Source: Edwardsiella piscicida (GTDB taxonomy: Bacteria > Pseudomonadota > Gammaproteobacteria > Enterobacterales > Enterobacteriaceae). From it: 64,000 bases of DNA. The translations under genes and the position numbers were made by a program. Of the stretch, positions 46,305 through 58,015 are shown piece by piece (the first letter of the stretch is position 1; each line of letters begins with the position of its first letter). Under the pieces are notes generated by a model, which saw only the letters and a list, made by a program, of their open reading frames with translations, searched no databases and was not told where the DNA came from. The stretch covers positions 49,044 to 113,043 of the forward strand of contig NZ_MPNU01000001.1 in assembly GCF_001896205.1 (NCBI RefSeq), written 5' to 3'.

Positions 46305-46559
46305 TTAATGTTCTCTGTTATTGGTCTTTGGCGGCACGGGATCATCGCCACCCGGGTTCAAAGGGTGGCATTTTAATACGCGTTTCAGTGTCAACCAACT
46401 GCCTTTTACCACTCCAAACCTGCGCAAGGCCTCAATTCCGTACTGTGAGCAGGTAGGATGGAAGCGACAGTGCGGCCCAAGCAGCGGACTGATAAAGCGC
46501 TGATAACCACGTATCAGCGCAATCAGGAGACGCGAGCCTGGCGACAATGGCGACGCCAT
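46305..46559 (-). CDS. yidD: membrane protein insertion efficiency factor YidD
   Basis: 84-residue basic, membrane-associated protein with the family signature cysteines ([16 protein letters not shown] and [10 protein letters not shown]). It overlaps the 3' end of rnpA by 37 bp and ends one base before the yidC start codon, the conserved arrangement. Confidence 0.94.
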   Translation of the reverse strand: MASPLSPGSRLLIALIRGYQRFISPLLGPHCRFHPTCSQYGIEALRRFGVVKGSWLTLKRVLKCHPLNPGGDDPVPPKTNNREH

Positions 46560-46882
46560 AATTTTTCCAACATCTCTGTCAGCGCCCGATTATCGAGTTC
46601 CTGAACACCCTTTTTGACGATTACCACAAAGTCCATGGCTGGCAGCGAATGCTGACGCAGACGGAAACTTTCGCGTGTCAGACGCTTGATACGATTACGC
46701 TCGTGAGCGCGTTTGACATGCTTTTTGGCGACTGTAAGACCGATGCGGGGATACCCCAGCGAGTTCATACGGCCGAGAATGGTAAGTTGGGGCGTACCGG
46801 CTCGTTGCGGTTGCTGGAAGACGAAATTGAAGTGATTGGGAGTTAACAAACGTAACTCCCTAGGGAAACTTAGCTTAACCAC
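46523..46882 (-). CDS. rnpA: ribonuclease P protein component
   Basis: 119-residue basic protein that assists the RNase P RNA in 5' processing of tRNAs. The RNR motif region is [22 protein letters not shown] at about residues 53-74. It lies between rpmH and yidD, cotranscribed from the rpmH promoter. Confidence 0.96.
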   Translation of the reverse strand: MVKLSFPRELRLLTPNHFNFVFQQPQRAGTPQLTILGRMNSLGYPRIGLTVAKKHVKRAHERNRIKRLTRESFRLRQHSLPAMDFVVIVKKGVQELDNRALTEMLEKLWRRHCRQARVS

Positions 46883-46899
46883 TAATCTGGTCAGCTAAA

Positions 46900-47052
<153 letters not shown>

Positions 47053-47144
47053 CTAAACTTTAAATAATTACTGATCAGTAAACGCGTTTGGCTACTCGAC
47101 GTGAGAACGACCGACGCCTCAATCGCATATATTAAAGAGGCAGG

Positions 47145-47173
47145 ATTGTAATAATTGTACAGTCCTGAGTCAA
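47145..47173 (-). promoter_or_regulatory. predicted rpmH promoter
   Basis: On the minus strand TTGACT, 17 bp spacer, TACAAT. A near-consensus sigma-70 promoter about 105 bp upstream of rpmH. Confidence 0.8.
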
Positions 47174-47472
47174 TTGACTTATGCCAAGCAGCTCACCTGG
47201 GCTCACACGGGTAAACCCGCTGTCACCGTCACACCTAACCTTCCGGAGGGTTGGGGTACTGCGTTTCCGGCAACAGAACGCAGGCGTAACGCGTGGGTGG
47301 CAAATTATACGGACTCCCTACCAAAGCGCAAGGATCTTAGTGTGATCCTTCTGACGATCTTGGGATCGGTGCGGCATTGATCAACGGTTTTTCTGAAAGT
47401 CTCCGCTTTGTGCTGCCGTTAACGCTATATTGCATAGGAAAAGGGATAATCCATACAGGGGGCCGGTTGGTC

Positions 47473-47481
47473 TGTGGATAA
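47473..47481 (-). promoter_or_regulatory. DnaA box upstream of dnaA
   Basis: TGTGGATAA, a perfect consensus DnaA box on the minus strand, about 285 bp before the dnaA start. It is consistent with DnaA autoregulation. Confidence 0.75.
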
Positions 47482-47765
47482 AAAGGATCGATTCTGTGCA
47501 GAAGGAGAGGATCTTCTGTGCGGTTTAGGCTATGATCCGCCATCCCGATCGCGATCCCTTTCTTGTGAGGGGCGGTTGTGCGAGTATGCCGCGCAAGCGG
47601 TGACCAGGAAGTGGTCAAGTTGTGGGTAACCTGTTTATGATCCCGCCGCCCCGTTGGGATCCGGCCGCATTGCGCGCCGCGGGCTACCGGCTGCATTTCC
47701 GGTAAATGAAAAACCCTAAGTACCCTAATCATTTCTTATTTATCTTTGTTCGAGTGGAGTCCGCC

Positions 47766-49157
47766 GTGTCACTTTCGCTTTGGCAGCAGTGTCTTGCCCG
47801 ATTGCAGGATGAGTTACCTGCCACAGAATTCAGCATGTGGATCCGTCCTCTTCAGGCGGAGCTCAGTGACAACACGCTGGCGCTGTATGCGCCCAACCGC
47901 TTTGTTCTTGATTGGGTTCGTGATAAATATTTAAATAATATTAATGGGTTACTTAATGATTTTTGCGGTTCCGATGCGCCGGTGCTGCGTTTTGAGGTGG
48001 GCAGTAAGCCGGTCGCCCCGGCTGCGGTCAGCAGCGCCGCCAGCAGCGGCGTGAGCGTGGCGCCGGCCGCCGTGCGAACCAGCAGTCCGGCGCGCCCGAG
48101 CTGGGAGCGGGTTACCGCCCAGCCGGAGCTCTCCTATCGCTCCAACGTGAATCCTAAGCACACCTTCGATAACTTTGTTGAGGGTAAGTCTAACCAGCTG
48201 GCGCGCGCGGCGGCGCGTCAGGTGGCGGATAATCCGGGTGGCGCTTATAACCCCCTGTTTCTATACGGCGGTACCGGCCTGGGTAAAACGCACCTGCTGC
48301 ATGCGGTCGGCAATGGCATCATGGCGCGTAAGCCGAACGCCAAGGTGGTGTACATGCATTCAGAGCGCTTTGTTCAGGATATGGTCAAAGCGCTGCAGAA
48401 TAACGCTATCGAAGAGTTCAAGCGCTACTACCGCTCTGTCGATGCGCTGCTGATCGACGATATTCAGTTTTTTGCCAATAAGGAGCGCTCACAGGAGGAG
48501 TTTTTCCACACCTTCAATGCGCTGCTGGAAGGCAATCAGCAAATCATCCTGACCTCCGACCGTTATCCTAAAGAGATTAACGGAGTAGAAGATCGCCTGA
48601 AGTCGCGCTTCGGCTGGGGACTGACGGTGGCCATCGAGCCGCCGGAGCTGGAGACGCGCGTCGCTATTCTGATGAAGAAAGCCGATGAAAATGACATTCG
48701 CCTGCCGGGCGAGGTGGCTTTCTTCATTGCCAAGCGCCTGCGCTCGAACGTCCGCGAGCTGGAGGGGGCGCTGAACCGGGTGATCGCCAATGCCAACTTC
48801 ACCGGGCGGGCGATCACCATTGATTTTGTCCGCGAAGCGCTGCGTGACTTACTGGCGCTGCAGGAGAAGCTGGTCACCATCGACAACATTCAGAAGACGG
48901 TGGCGGAGTACTACAAGATTAAAGTGGCCGACCTGCTGTCCAAGCGCCGTTCCCGCTCCGTTGCCCGCCCGCGCCAGATGGCGATGGCGTTGGCCAAGGA
49001 GCTGACTAACCACAGCCTGCCGGAGATCGGCGATGCCTTTGGTGGGCGGGACCATACCACGGTGCTGCACGCCTGCCGCAAGATTGAGCAGCTGCGCGAA
49101 GAAAGTCACGACATCAAAGAAGATTTTTCTAATCTAATCAGAACGTTGTCATCCTAA
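47766..49157 (+). CDS. dnaA: chromosomal replication initiator DnaA
   Basis: 463-residue AAA+ initiator that binds the boxes in oriC and opens the 13-mers. Domain I ([20 protein letters not shown]), variable linker (about 85-130), AAA+ domain with Walker [10 protein letters not shown] (about 172) and Walker B LLIDDIQF, and domain IV DNA-binding helix with the signature [15 protein letters not shown]. It starts at a GTG (47766), as in E. coli. A 20-codon upstream extension is rejected. Confidence 0.98.
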   Translation: MSLSLWQQCLARLQDELPATEFSMWIRPLQAELSDNTLALYAPNRFVLDWVRDKYLNNINGLLNDFCGSDAPVLRFEVGSKPVAPAAVSSAASSGVSVAPAAVRTSSPARPSWERVTAQPELSYRSNVNPKHTFDNFVEGKSNQLARAAARQVADNPGGAYNPLFLYGGTGLGKTHLLHAVGNGIMARKPNAKVVYMHSERFVQDMVKALQNNAIEEFKRYYRSVDALLIDDIQFFANKERSQEEFFHTFNALLEGNQQIILTSDRYPKEINGVEDRLKSRFGWGLTVAIEPPELETRVAILMKKADENDIRLPGEVAFFIAKRLRSNVRELEGALNRVIANANFTGRAITIDFVREALRDLLALQEKLVTIDNIQKTVAEYYKIKVADLLSKRRSRSVARPRQMAMALAKELTNHSLPEIGDAFGGRDHTTVLHACRKIEQLREESHDIKEDFSNLIRTLSS

Positions 49158-49181
49158 TTACCTAATAGTCATCGTAGCGAT

Positions 49182-50282
49182 ATGAAATTTATTGTTGAGC
49201 GTGAGCATCTTATCAAGCCGTTGCAACAGGTGAGCAGCCCGCTGGGCGGGCGCCCTACGTTGCCGATTCTGGGTAACCTGTTGCTGCAGGTGGAAGATGG
49301 CCATCTGTCGCTGACCGGCACCGATCTCGAGATGGAGATGGTGGCCAGGGTGCCCCTGGTACAGCCCCATGAAGCGGGAGCGACGACGGTCCCGGCGCGT
49401 AAGTTTCTGGATATTTGCCGCGGTCTGCCGGACGGCGCCGAAATTTCGGTGGCGCTGGACGGCGATCGCATGCTGGTCCGCTCCGGGCGCAGCCGTTTTT
49501 CTCTGTCTACCCTACCGGCCGCGGATTTTCCTAACCTGGATGACTGGCAGAGCGAGGTGGAGTTTACCCTGCCGCAGGCGACGCTGAAGCGCCTGATCGA
49601 GGCGACGCAGTTTTCCATGGCCCATCAGGATGTCCGCTATTATCTGAACGGCATGCTGTTTGAAACCGAGGGCGAAGAGCTACGTACCGTGGCGACGGAC
49701 GGCCATCGCCTGGCGGTCTGCTCAATGCCGATCGGTCAGAGCCTGCCGAGCCATTCGGTGATCGTACCGCGTAAAGGCGTTATTGAGCTGATGCGCCTGC
49801 TGGACGGCGGCGAGACGCCGCTGCGTCTGCAGATTGGCAGCAATAACCTGCGCGCTCACGTCGGGGGATTCATCTTTACCTCCAAGCTGGTCGATGGCCG
49901 TTTCCCTGATTATCGTCGCGTCTTACCGAAGAATCCGGATAAAGCCCTAGAGGCCGGCTGTGACGAGCTGAAGCAGGCCTTTGCCCGCGCGGCGATCCTC
50001 TCCAATGAGAAATTCCGCGGCGTACGTCTGCACGTCAGCCATAACCAGCTGAAGATCACGGCCAACAATCCGGAGCAGGAAGAGGCCGAGGAGCTGCTGG
50101 ACGTGGACTATCCGGGCAGCGATCTCGAGATCGGCTTTAACGTGAGCTACGTTCTGGATGTGCTAAACGCCCTGAAGTGTGAGCGTGTGGTGATGATGCT
50201 GACGGATGCGGTTTCCAGCGTACAGATAGAAGATGCCGCCAGCCAGGCGGCGGTGTATGTCGTGATGCCGATGCGTCTGTAA
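49182..50282 (+). CDS. dnaN: DNA polymerase III beta subunit (sliding clamp)
   Basis: 366-residue ring-forming clamp that tethers polymerase III to DNA. Start MKFIVEREHLIKPLQQVSS and end VQIEDAASQAAVYVVMPMRL are the family pattern, and the three-domain repeat length is normal. It lies 24 bp downstream of dnaA, in the same operon. Confidence 0.98.
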   Translation: MKFIVEREHLIKPLQQVSSPLGGRPTLPILGNLLLQVEDGHLSLTGTDLEMEMVARVPLVQPHEAGATTVPARKFLDICRGLPDGAEISVALDGDRMLVRSGRSRFSLSTLPAADFPNLDDWQSEVEFTLPQATLKRLIEATQFSMAHQDVRYYLNGMLFETEGEELRTVATDGHRLAVCSMPIGQSLPSHSVIVPRKGVIELMRLLDGGETPLRLQIGSNNLRAHVGGFIFTSKLVDGRFPDYRRVLPKNPDKALEAGCDELKQAFARAAILSNEKFRGVRLHVSHNQLKITANNPEQEEAEELLDVDYPGSDLEIGFNVSYVLDVLNALKCERVVMMLTDAVSSVQIEDAASQAAVYVVMPMRL

Positions 50283-50298
50283 CGATGGCGACACTTTG

Positions 50299-50348
50299 CT
50301 CACGTAGTGAGTCAGCGCGCCGCGCCGAATCTACCGTGGCCATGGTAG
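50299..50348 (+). other. two hairpins in the dnaN-recF gap
   Basis: CTCAC, GTA, GTGAG at 50299-50311 and the near-perfect palindrome CTACCGTGG/CCATGGTAG at 50331-50348. The second ends inside the purine-rich region ahead of the recF start and might limit recF translation. Confidence 0.45.
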
Positions 50349-50358
50349 GGCGGTGTGC

Positions 50359-51435
50359 ATGGCATTGACCCGTCTCGTGATCCGTGATTTTCGTAACATC
50401 GAAGACGCCGATCTCGCGTTGGCCCCAGGATTTAATTTTCTGGTCGGCGCCAACGGCAGTGGAAAGACCAGCGTGCTGGAGGCTATCTATACGCTGGGGC
50501 ACGGGCGGGCGTTTCGCAGCCTGCAGGCCGGGCGGGTGATCCGTCATGACTGCGCCGCGTTTGTGCTGCATGGTCGTATTGATGACGGCGGCGGGCGGGA
50601 GCTGGCGGTCGGGCTGAGCAAGGATCGCCAGGGGGACAGCAAGGTTCGCATCGACGGCAGCGACGGCCATAAAGTGGCTGAGCTGGCGCAGATGCTGCCG
50701 ATGCAGCTGATCACCCCCGAGGGGTTCACCCTGCTCAACGGCGGACCTAAATACCGTCGGGCCTTCCTAGACTGGGGCTGTTTTCACGGTGATCGGGGCT
50801 TTTTTACCGCGTGGAACAATCTGCGGCGGGTGTTGAAGCAGCGCAACGCCGCACTGCGTCAGGTGACGCGCTATGCCCAAATCCGGCCCTGGGATCAGGA
50901 GCTGGTGCCGCTGGCCGAACAGGTCAGCGCGCTGCGGGCGGCCTACAGTGAGGCTATCGCACAGGACATTGCGGCGACCTGCAGCCAGTTTTTACCGGAG
51001 TATGCGCTATCCTTTTCGTTTATGCGCGGCTGGGATCGCGAAAGCGACTATGCCGCGCTGCTGGAGCGTCACTTTGAGCGCGATCGGGCGCTGACCTATA
51101 CCGCGCAGGGGCCGCACAAGGCGGACTTCCGCATCCGCGCCGACGGTACGCCGGTTGAGGATTTGCTGTCGCGCGGGCAGCTAAAACTGTTGATGTGCGC
51201 GCTGCGCCTCGCACAGGGAGAATACCTGACGCGCCACAGCGGCCGTCAGTGTCTGTATCTGATCGATGACTTCGCCTCTGAGCTGGATGCCGGGCGGCGC
51301 CGTTTGCTTGCCGAACGGCTGAAAGCCACCGGCGCACAGGTGTTTGTCAGCGCAGTCAACGCCGATCAGGTCGGCGACATGGTTGATGAAAAGGGCAAGA
51401 TGTTCCGCGTGGAACAGGGTAAAATAGCCGTTTAG
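50359..51435 (+). CDS. recF: DNA replication and repair protein RecF
   Basis: 358-residue SMC-like ATPase that with RecO and RecR loads RecA at single-strand gaps. Walker [10 protein letters not shown] is at about residues 30-38, signature [15 protein letters not shown], Walker [14 protein letters not shown]. The ATG at 50359 ([13 protein letters not shown]) matches homologues. A GTG two codons earlier is possible. Third gene of the dnaA operon. Confidence 0.96.
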   Translation: MALTRLVIRDFRNIEDADLALAPGFNFLVGANGSGKTSVLEAIYTLGHGRAFRSLQAGRVIRHDCAAFVLHGRIDDGGGRELAVGLSKDRQGDSKVRIDGSDGHKVAELAQMLPMQLITPEGFTLLNGGPKYRRAFLDWGCFHGDRGFFTAWNNLRRVLKQRNAALRQVTRYAQIRPWDQELVPLAEQVSALRAAYSEAIAQDIAATCSQFLPEYALSFSFMRGWDRESDYAALLERHFERDRALTYTAQGPHKADFRIRADGTPVEDLLSRGQLKLLMCALRLAQGEYLTRHSGRQCLYLIDDFASELDAGRRRLLAERLKATGAQVFVSAVNADQVGDMVDEKGKMFRVEQGKIAV

Positions 51436-51454
51436 ATTCGATTTATTACGATAG

Positions 51455-53893
<2,439 letters not shown>

Positions 53894-53915
53894 TTGCGCC
53901 GGATATAAGTGGTTT

Positions 53916-53940
53916 AAAAGGGACGGAAACGTCCCTTTTT
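53916..53940 (+). terminator. gyrB terminator
   Basis: Stem AAAAGGGACG, loop GAAA, CGTCCCTTTTT with built-in T-tract, about 20 bp after gyrB. Confidence 0.9.
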
Positions 53941-53991
53941 GCTGTGGATTAATCTGCACTGACCAGCGTGTATTGAATAAGGGAGCCAATC

Positions 53992-54810
53992 ATGCCAATT
54001 AAACTGATCGCTATCGATTTGGATGGAACGCTGCTGAACGAGGCGCGGGAAATTACACCGGCGGTGAAAGCCGCTATCGCTGATGCGCGTCGACGGGGAG
54101 TTAAGGTGGTGCTGGCTACCGGCCGCCCGCTGATCGGGGTGCGCCCTTACCTGCGCGAGCTGGCGCTGGATGTTGCCGGGGAGTATTGCCTGTGCAATAA
54201 CGGGGGGCTGATTGTCCATGCCGATAGCGGAGAGACCCTATTTGAGACCGCGTTGGACTATGGCGACTACCGTTATCTGGAGGCGCTGGCGCGTGAGGTA
54301 GACTGCCATTTTCATGCGCTGGACGCTGAGCGTCTGTTTACTGCCAATAGGGATATCAGTAAGTACACGGTGCATGAATCCTTTATTACCGGCATTCCGC
54401 TGTATTTTTGCCCGGTAGAGCAGATGGATCCCTCCCTGCGTTTCCCCAAGGTGATGATGATCGATCACCCTGAGGTGCTGGAAGCGGCGATCGCGCGCAT
54501 TCCCGCGCAGGCGTATCAACGCTATACCCTGCTGCGCAGCAGCCCGTTCTTCCTCGAGATCCTGCATCGCGACGTGGACAAAGGGAAAGGGATCGCGCGT
54601 TTGGCCGAGCATCTGGGTATCGACCGTCAGCATGTGATGTGTATTGGCGACCACGGTAACGATCTGGCGATGATTGACTACGCCGGTCTGGGGGTGGCGA
54701 TGGGCAACGCCGAGCCGGCCATTCTGGCCGCAGCGCAGTATGTGACGGCCAGTAACCGCGAAGATGGCGTGGCGCAGGCTATCCAGCGCTGGGTTCTCAA
54801 TGCGGCGTAA
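53992..54810 (+). CDS. yidA: sugar-phosphatase YidA (Cof-type HAD)
   Basis: 272-residue Cof-subfamily HAD phosphatase. Motif I is DLDGTLLNE at residues 9-17, motif II the Thr in LATGRP, motif III the Lys of DVDKGKG, motif IV GDHGNDLAMI. Broad sugar-phosphate activity is known for E. coli YidA. The local replacement of the usual GD-x-x-ND as GDHGND keeps the metal ligands. Confidence 0.92.
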   Translation: MPIKLIAIDLDGTLLNEAREITPAVKAAIADARRRGVKVVLATGRPLIGVRPYLRELALDVAGEYCLCNNGGLIVHADSGETLFETALDYGDYRYLEALAREVDCHFHALDAERLFTANRDISKYTVHESFITGIPLYFCPVEQMDPSLRFPKVMMIDHPEVLEAAIARIPAQAYQRYTLLRSSPFFLEILHRDVDKGKGIARLAEHLGIDRQHVMCIGDHGNDLAMIDYAGLGVAMGNAEPAILAAAQYVTASNREDGVAQAIQRWVLNAA

Positions 54811-54895
54811 GCCGCTGTGTAAAATGCCGTTTATGGATAGTCTCTCCGGCGGGCCTGGTTTATGCTGGTAAAAACAGGCCGCCAGGGGGCTAATT

Positions 54896-56194
54896 ATGCG
54901 CCATCCGTCAGAGTTACAGCTTACCGATGATGCCCGCGGGCATCAGTTGACCAATACCCATGTCTGGACACCCGACAGCCGCTGGATAGCCTATGACGTG
55001 CGTCCGCGTGGTTCGACATTTAGCGGCGAGACCATTGAGCGGGTCAGCGTGCCCGATGGTCAGACGCAGTGCCTCTACCGCGCCGTCGACGGCGCCTGCG
55101 TTGGCGTGGTAACGGTGGCGCCAACGTCGCCGGAGCGCTATGTCTTTATTCACGGGCCGGAGCATCCAGACGCGCTCTGGCAGTACGATTTTCACCATCG
55201 GCGCGGGGTGATCGTCAGCGCTGAGCATCCCGACGTCGCAGAGACGCTGGACGCGCTGGATATCACGCCCCCCTATACTCCCGGCGCCCTGCGCGGCGGT
55301 TCCCACGTACACGTTTTTAGCCCCGATGCGTCGCGCCTGAGCTTTACCTATAACGATCATGTGATGCACGAGGACTGTCCTGAGCGCGATCAGCGCAACG
55401 TGGGGGTCGCGCTGTCGGGAGCGTCGGTACGCTCCGCCAAGTCGCATCCGCGTGAGTATGACGGCAGCCATTTCTGCGTACTGGTAACCCACACGACGCC
55501 AGCGCCGCGTCCCGGCAGCGATGATATCACCCGGGCCTATGAGGAGGGTTGGGTCGGTCATCGGGGATACCTGAAGCCCGACGGCCTGCGTCAGCGCTGG
55601 GCGCTGGCATTTATCGGCGATACGCTGTCTGAGGATGGCCAGCGTGTGCCGGAGCTGTTTATCGTCGACCTGCCTGAAGAGGATAGTGCCTATCGCCAGG
55701 CTGGCGTCTCCCCGCTGCAGGGGACCGGGAGCACCCTGCCGGCGCCGCCGGCCGGCGTATCGCAGCGGCGATTGACGTTTACCCATTCCCGGCGCTATCC
55801 CGGCCTAGCGACGCTCCCGCGGCACTGGGTTCGCAGCGCGCCGGACGGTGGGAGTCTCGCGTTTCTGATGCGGGACGACAATGGTGTGGTACAGCTGTGG
55901 CGCGTATCGCCTAACGGCGGTGAGCTACGTCAGGTGACTCACGGAGGATATGACGTACAGTCCGCCTTTAACTGGCATCCGGACGGGCGCTCGGTGCTGA
56001 TGGTGATGGATAACAGCGTGGTGCGCTGCGATGTGGCCAGCGGAGCGGTCACCCGGATCACCGAGCGTACGGCGCAGCCCCCCTGCGCTGATGCCGTCAT
56101 ACCGTCGCCGGATGGCCGCTGGGTAGCCTATATGCGAGAGGTCAACGGCTGGGCGCAAATTTTCGTCGCCCGCCTGACCACGGATGACGAGTAG
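54896..56194 (+). CDS. yidR: DUF3748 protein YidR
   Basis: 432 residues, a predicted beta-propeller of TolB-like repeats (DSRWIAYDV, SPDASRLSFTYND, SAPDGGSLAFLMRD, HPDGRSVLMVMD, SPDGRWVAYMRE). No signal peptide is visible, so probably cytoplasmic. Matches the E. coli YidR family in position (next to yidQ and ibpA) and length. Biological role unknown. Confidence 0.88.
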   Translation: MRHPSELQLTDDARGHQLTNTHVWTPDSRWIAYDVRPRGSTFSGETIERVSVPDGQTQCLYRAVDGACVGVVTVAPTSPERYVFIHGPEHPDALWQYDFHHRRGVIVSAEHPDVAETLDALDITPPYTPGALRGGSHVHVFSPDASRLSFTYNDHVMHEDCPERDQRNVGVALSGASVRSAKSHPREYDGSHFCVLVTHTTPAPRPGSDDITRAYEEGWVGHRGYLKPDGLRQRWALAFIGDTLSEDGQRVPELFIVDLPEEDSAYRQAGVSPLQGTGSTLPAPPAGVSQRRLTFTHSRRYPGLATLPRHWVRSAPDGGSLAFLMRDDNGVVQLWRVSPNGGELRQVTHGGYDVQSAFNWHPDGRSVLMVMDNSVVRCDVASGAVTRITERTAQPPCADAVIPSPDGRWVAYMREVNGWAQIFVARLTTDDE

Positions 56195-56200
56195 CTGCGG

Positions 56201-56551
56201 TCAGTTCTCTAGCGCAGCCGGCGGCGCCATACCGCTGGCTGCGCTGGCCTGTTCGGCACGCTGCACGCGGGCGCGCGGCGACGCCGTGGCCGGATCGTCG
56301 TCGGCGCGGTAGTAGTCATAGGGCAGTAGCAGCGTATCGGCGACCGCCGACAGCGGTAGATCCAGGGCTAACAGCGGGCGCATGGCCCAGCCGCTTTCCT
56401 CGCTGCCGATCATCTGCAGATCGTTTTTGGTGCCCGCGTAGTAGCCCTGATGAGGGCCGACGCGCGTCATGACGCTGGAGCATCCGCTACTGAGTAACAG
56501 CATACCCCCGGCAAACAGGAGCGTGGTATGGCGCACGAAGGGTGTAGTCAT
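56201..56551 (-). CDS. yidQ: YidQ-family lipoprotein (DUF1375)
   Basis: 116 residues from the ATG at 56551. The signal ends in a lipobox (LLLSSGCSS, Cys at about residue 25), so it is a predicted lipoprotein. The mature part contains LDLPLSAVADTLLLPYDYYR, a pattern of this family. Convergent to yidR. A longer start at 56599 is rejected because it puts 16 polar residues before the signal. Function unknown. Confidence 0.87.
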   Translation of the reverse strand: MTTPFVRHTTLLFAGGMLLLSSGCSSVMTRVGPHQGYYAGTKNDLQMIGSEESGWAMRPLLALDLPLSAVADTLLLPYDYYRADDDPATASPRARVQRAEQASAASGMAPPAALEN

Positions 56552-56693
56552 AGTGTCATCCTGGGCTGATTCCAATCTGCCGCCGTCTCTTTCCGGCAAC
56601 GTTGCTTAGCATATACTGGAATATTGACGCCGTGTTTGTTTTTCAGCCAAATTTTGTCAATGTGTGCTGTATCATAAAATTTAGACGATACCG

Positions 56694-56721
56694 CTTGAAA
56701 ACGTCAGGATCGTCGCCATCT
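56694..56721 (+). promoter_or_regulatory. sigma-32 heat-shock promoter of ibpAB
   Basis: CTTGAAA (56694-56700), 13 bp spacer, CGCCATCT (56714-56721). It matches the RpoH consensus CTTGAAA / CCCCATNT at all but one counted position. This gives a leader of about 100 nt. Confidence 0.85.
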
Positions 56722-56796
56722 TATTATCAGAGCAATGATGGATACGCCGATAGGGTATTCATTTAATCAATCTGTCCATTGGGAAGATTATTTCAT

Positions 56797-56818
56797 CCTC
56801 GCTGCATTGTTTAGGAGG
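56797..56818 (+). promoter_or_regulatory. ROSE-type RNA thermometer of ibpA
   Basis: CCTCGCT (56797-56803) can pair with the ribosome site AGGAGG (56813-56818), leaving one bulged G at 56801. This is the UYGCU-versus-AGGA arrangement that defines ROSE thermometers. It would open at heat-shock temperature and free the site 8 bases before the ibpA ATG. Confidence 0.82.
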
Positions 56819-56826
56819 CTGTCGCT

Positions 56827-57240
56827 ATGCGTAATTTTGATTTGGCACCGTTGTACCGCTCCGCCATCGGATTTGATCGTTTATTCAATCTTATTGAGTC
56901 GGGGCAGAATAATACCAATGGAGGGTATCCTCCGTATAATGTTGAACTGGTAGATGATAATCACTACCGTATTTCTATTGCCGTCGCTGGCTTTGATGAG
57001 GCGGAGCTTGAGATAACGTCTCACGCTAACTCACTGATGGTTAAAGGCTCTCATCAGGCGAGCGACAAGCAGCGAACCTATTTGTATCAGGGGATCGCTG
57101 AACGTAATTTTGAACGTAAATTTCAGCTGGCTGAACATATTCATATAAAAGGCGCACGGCTGGAGAATGGACTATTATTTATCGATTTGGAGCGGATTAT
57201 TCCCGAGTCGCAGCAGGCACGTAAGATTGCCATAAAATAA
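56827..57240 (+). CDS. ibpA: small heat-shock protein IbpA
   Basis: 137-residue alpha-crystallin-type chaperone that coats aggregates with IbpB for later refolding by ClpB and DnaK. The alpha-crystallin domain covers about residues 35-125 ([22 protein letters not shown] and [20 protein letters not shown]). The start [20 protein letters not shown] matches E. coli. Controlled by a sigma-32 promoter and an RNA thermometer. Confidence 0.97.
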   Translation: MRNFDLAPLYRSAIGFDRLFNLIESGQNNTNGGYPPYNVELVDDNHYRISIAVAGFDEAELEITSHANSLMVKGSHQASDKQRTYLYQGIAERNFERKFQLAEHIHIKGARLENGLLFIDLERIIPESQQARKIAIK

Positions 57241-57292
57241 CGGAAGTTGGCTGGTTAACTAACGCTACTTTTGCCTGCCTTTGGGGGCAATG

Positions 57293-57314
57293 CAGGTGGA
57301 AATAGTTCCACCTG
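57293..57314 (+). other. perfect hairpin in the ibpA-ibpB spacer
   Basis: Nine-base-pair stem CAGGTGGAA, loop ATAG, TTCCACCTG with no T-tract. It probably shields or defines an mRNA end within the ibpAB transcript rather than terminating it. Confidence 0.6.
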
Positions 57315-57328
57315 AGCATTATTAACAT

Positions 57329-57346
57329 CTCGCTTCGTAGAAGGAG
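57329..57346 (+). promoter_or_regulatory. ROSE-type RNA thermometer of ibpB
   Basis: CTCGCTT (57329-57335) can pair with AAGGAG (57341-57346) around a five-base loop CGTAG, again with a single bulged G (57332). Same design as the ibpA element, 10 bases before the ibpB ATG. Confidence 0.75.
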
Positions 57347-57355
57347 TATAGGAAC

Positions 57356-57820
57356 ATGCGTAATTATGATCTTTCACCGTTAATGCGTCAGTGGATTGGT
57401 TTTGACAAGCTGGCTAATGCCATGCAGACCTCGCTGGAGCCGCAGGGATTTCCACCCTATAACATTGAAAAGAGTGACGATAACCACTACCGCATCTCTC
57501 TCGCGCTGGCGGGATTTCGCCAGAGTGAGCTGGATATTGAGGTTGAAGGCCCGCGCCTGACGGTGCGCGGCAACCCGGTCAAACCGGAAAAGCCGGTGGA
57601 GTACCTGCATCAGGGGCTGGTGTGTAAGGCCTTTGAATTGAGCTTTACCCTGGCAGAACACCTGACGGTAGAGGGCGCCGCCTTTGAAAACGGTCTATTG
57701 AATATCGATCTGGTGCGTCACGTACCGGAGGCGCTCCAGCCGCAGCGCATTATCATCGGCGCCGCGCAGCGCGATCCCGCGGCGCTTGAGTGCCGGGATG
57801 AACCGAACACCCAACAGTAA
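57356..57820 (+). CDS. ibpB: small heat-shock protein IbpB
   Basis: 154-residue paralogue and partner of IbpA, with an alpha-crystallin domain (about 32-125; [42 protein letters not shown]). It is about 12 residues longer at the C-terminus than E. coli IbpB, ending in a polar tail. Second gene of the ibpAB operon, 115 bp after ibpA. Confidence 0.96.
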   Translation: MRNYDLSPLMRQWIGFDKLANAMQTSLEPQGFPPYNIEKSDDNHYRISLALAGFRQSELDIEVEGPRLTVRGNPVKPEKPVEYLHQGLVCKAFELSFTLAEHLTVEGAAFENGLLNIDLVRHVPEALQPQRIIIGAAQRDPAALECRDEPNTQQ

Positions 57821-57866
57821 TAATCAGATCGACCATACCCTCCGCGGGTATAAACCCTCTCGATTT

Positions 57867-57893
57867 GGCGCAGCCGCGGCTGCGCCTTTTTTT
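57867..57893 (+). terminator. ibpAB terminator
   Basis: Nine-base-pair stem GGCGCAGCC/GGCTGCGCC with a minimal loop, followed by seven T. Confidence 0.9.
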
Positions 57894-58015
57894 ATTCTGT
57901 AATTTTTAATTTTTACAGAATAATCAAAATAAAGGGGCTACGCGGCTGACTTGTCGCATCGGCTCACTGCGGGTAAGGTGGTTTTTTTTATTCCTAACCG
58001 TCCGCGTGGTCCGCT

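Noticed and set aside
47174-47380. 68-codon open frame between rpmH and dnaA
   Set aside because: It overlaps the rpmH promoter -35, has no ribosome site or family resemblance, and lies in a known regulatory region.
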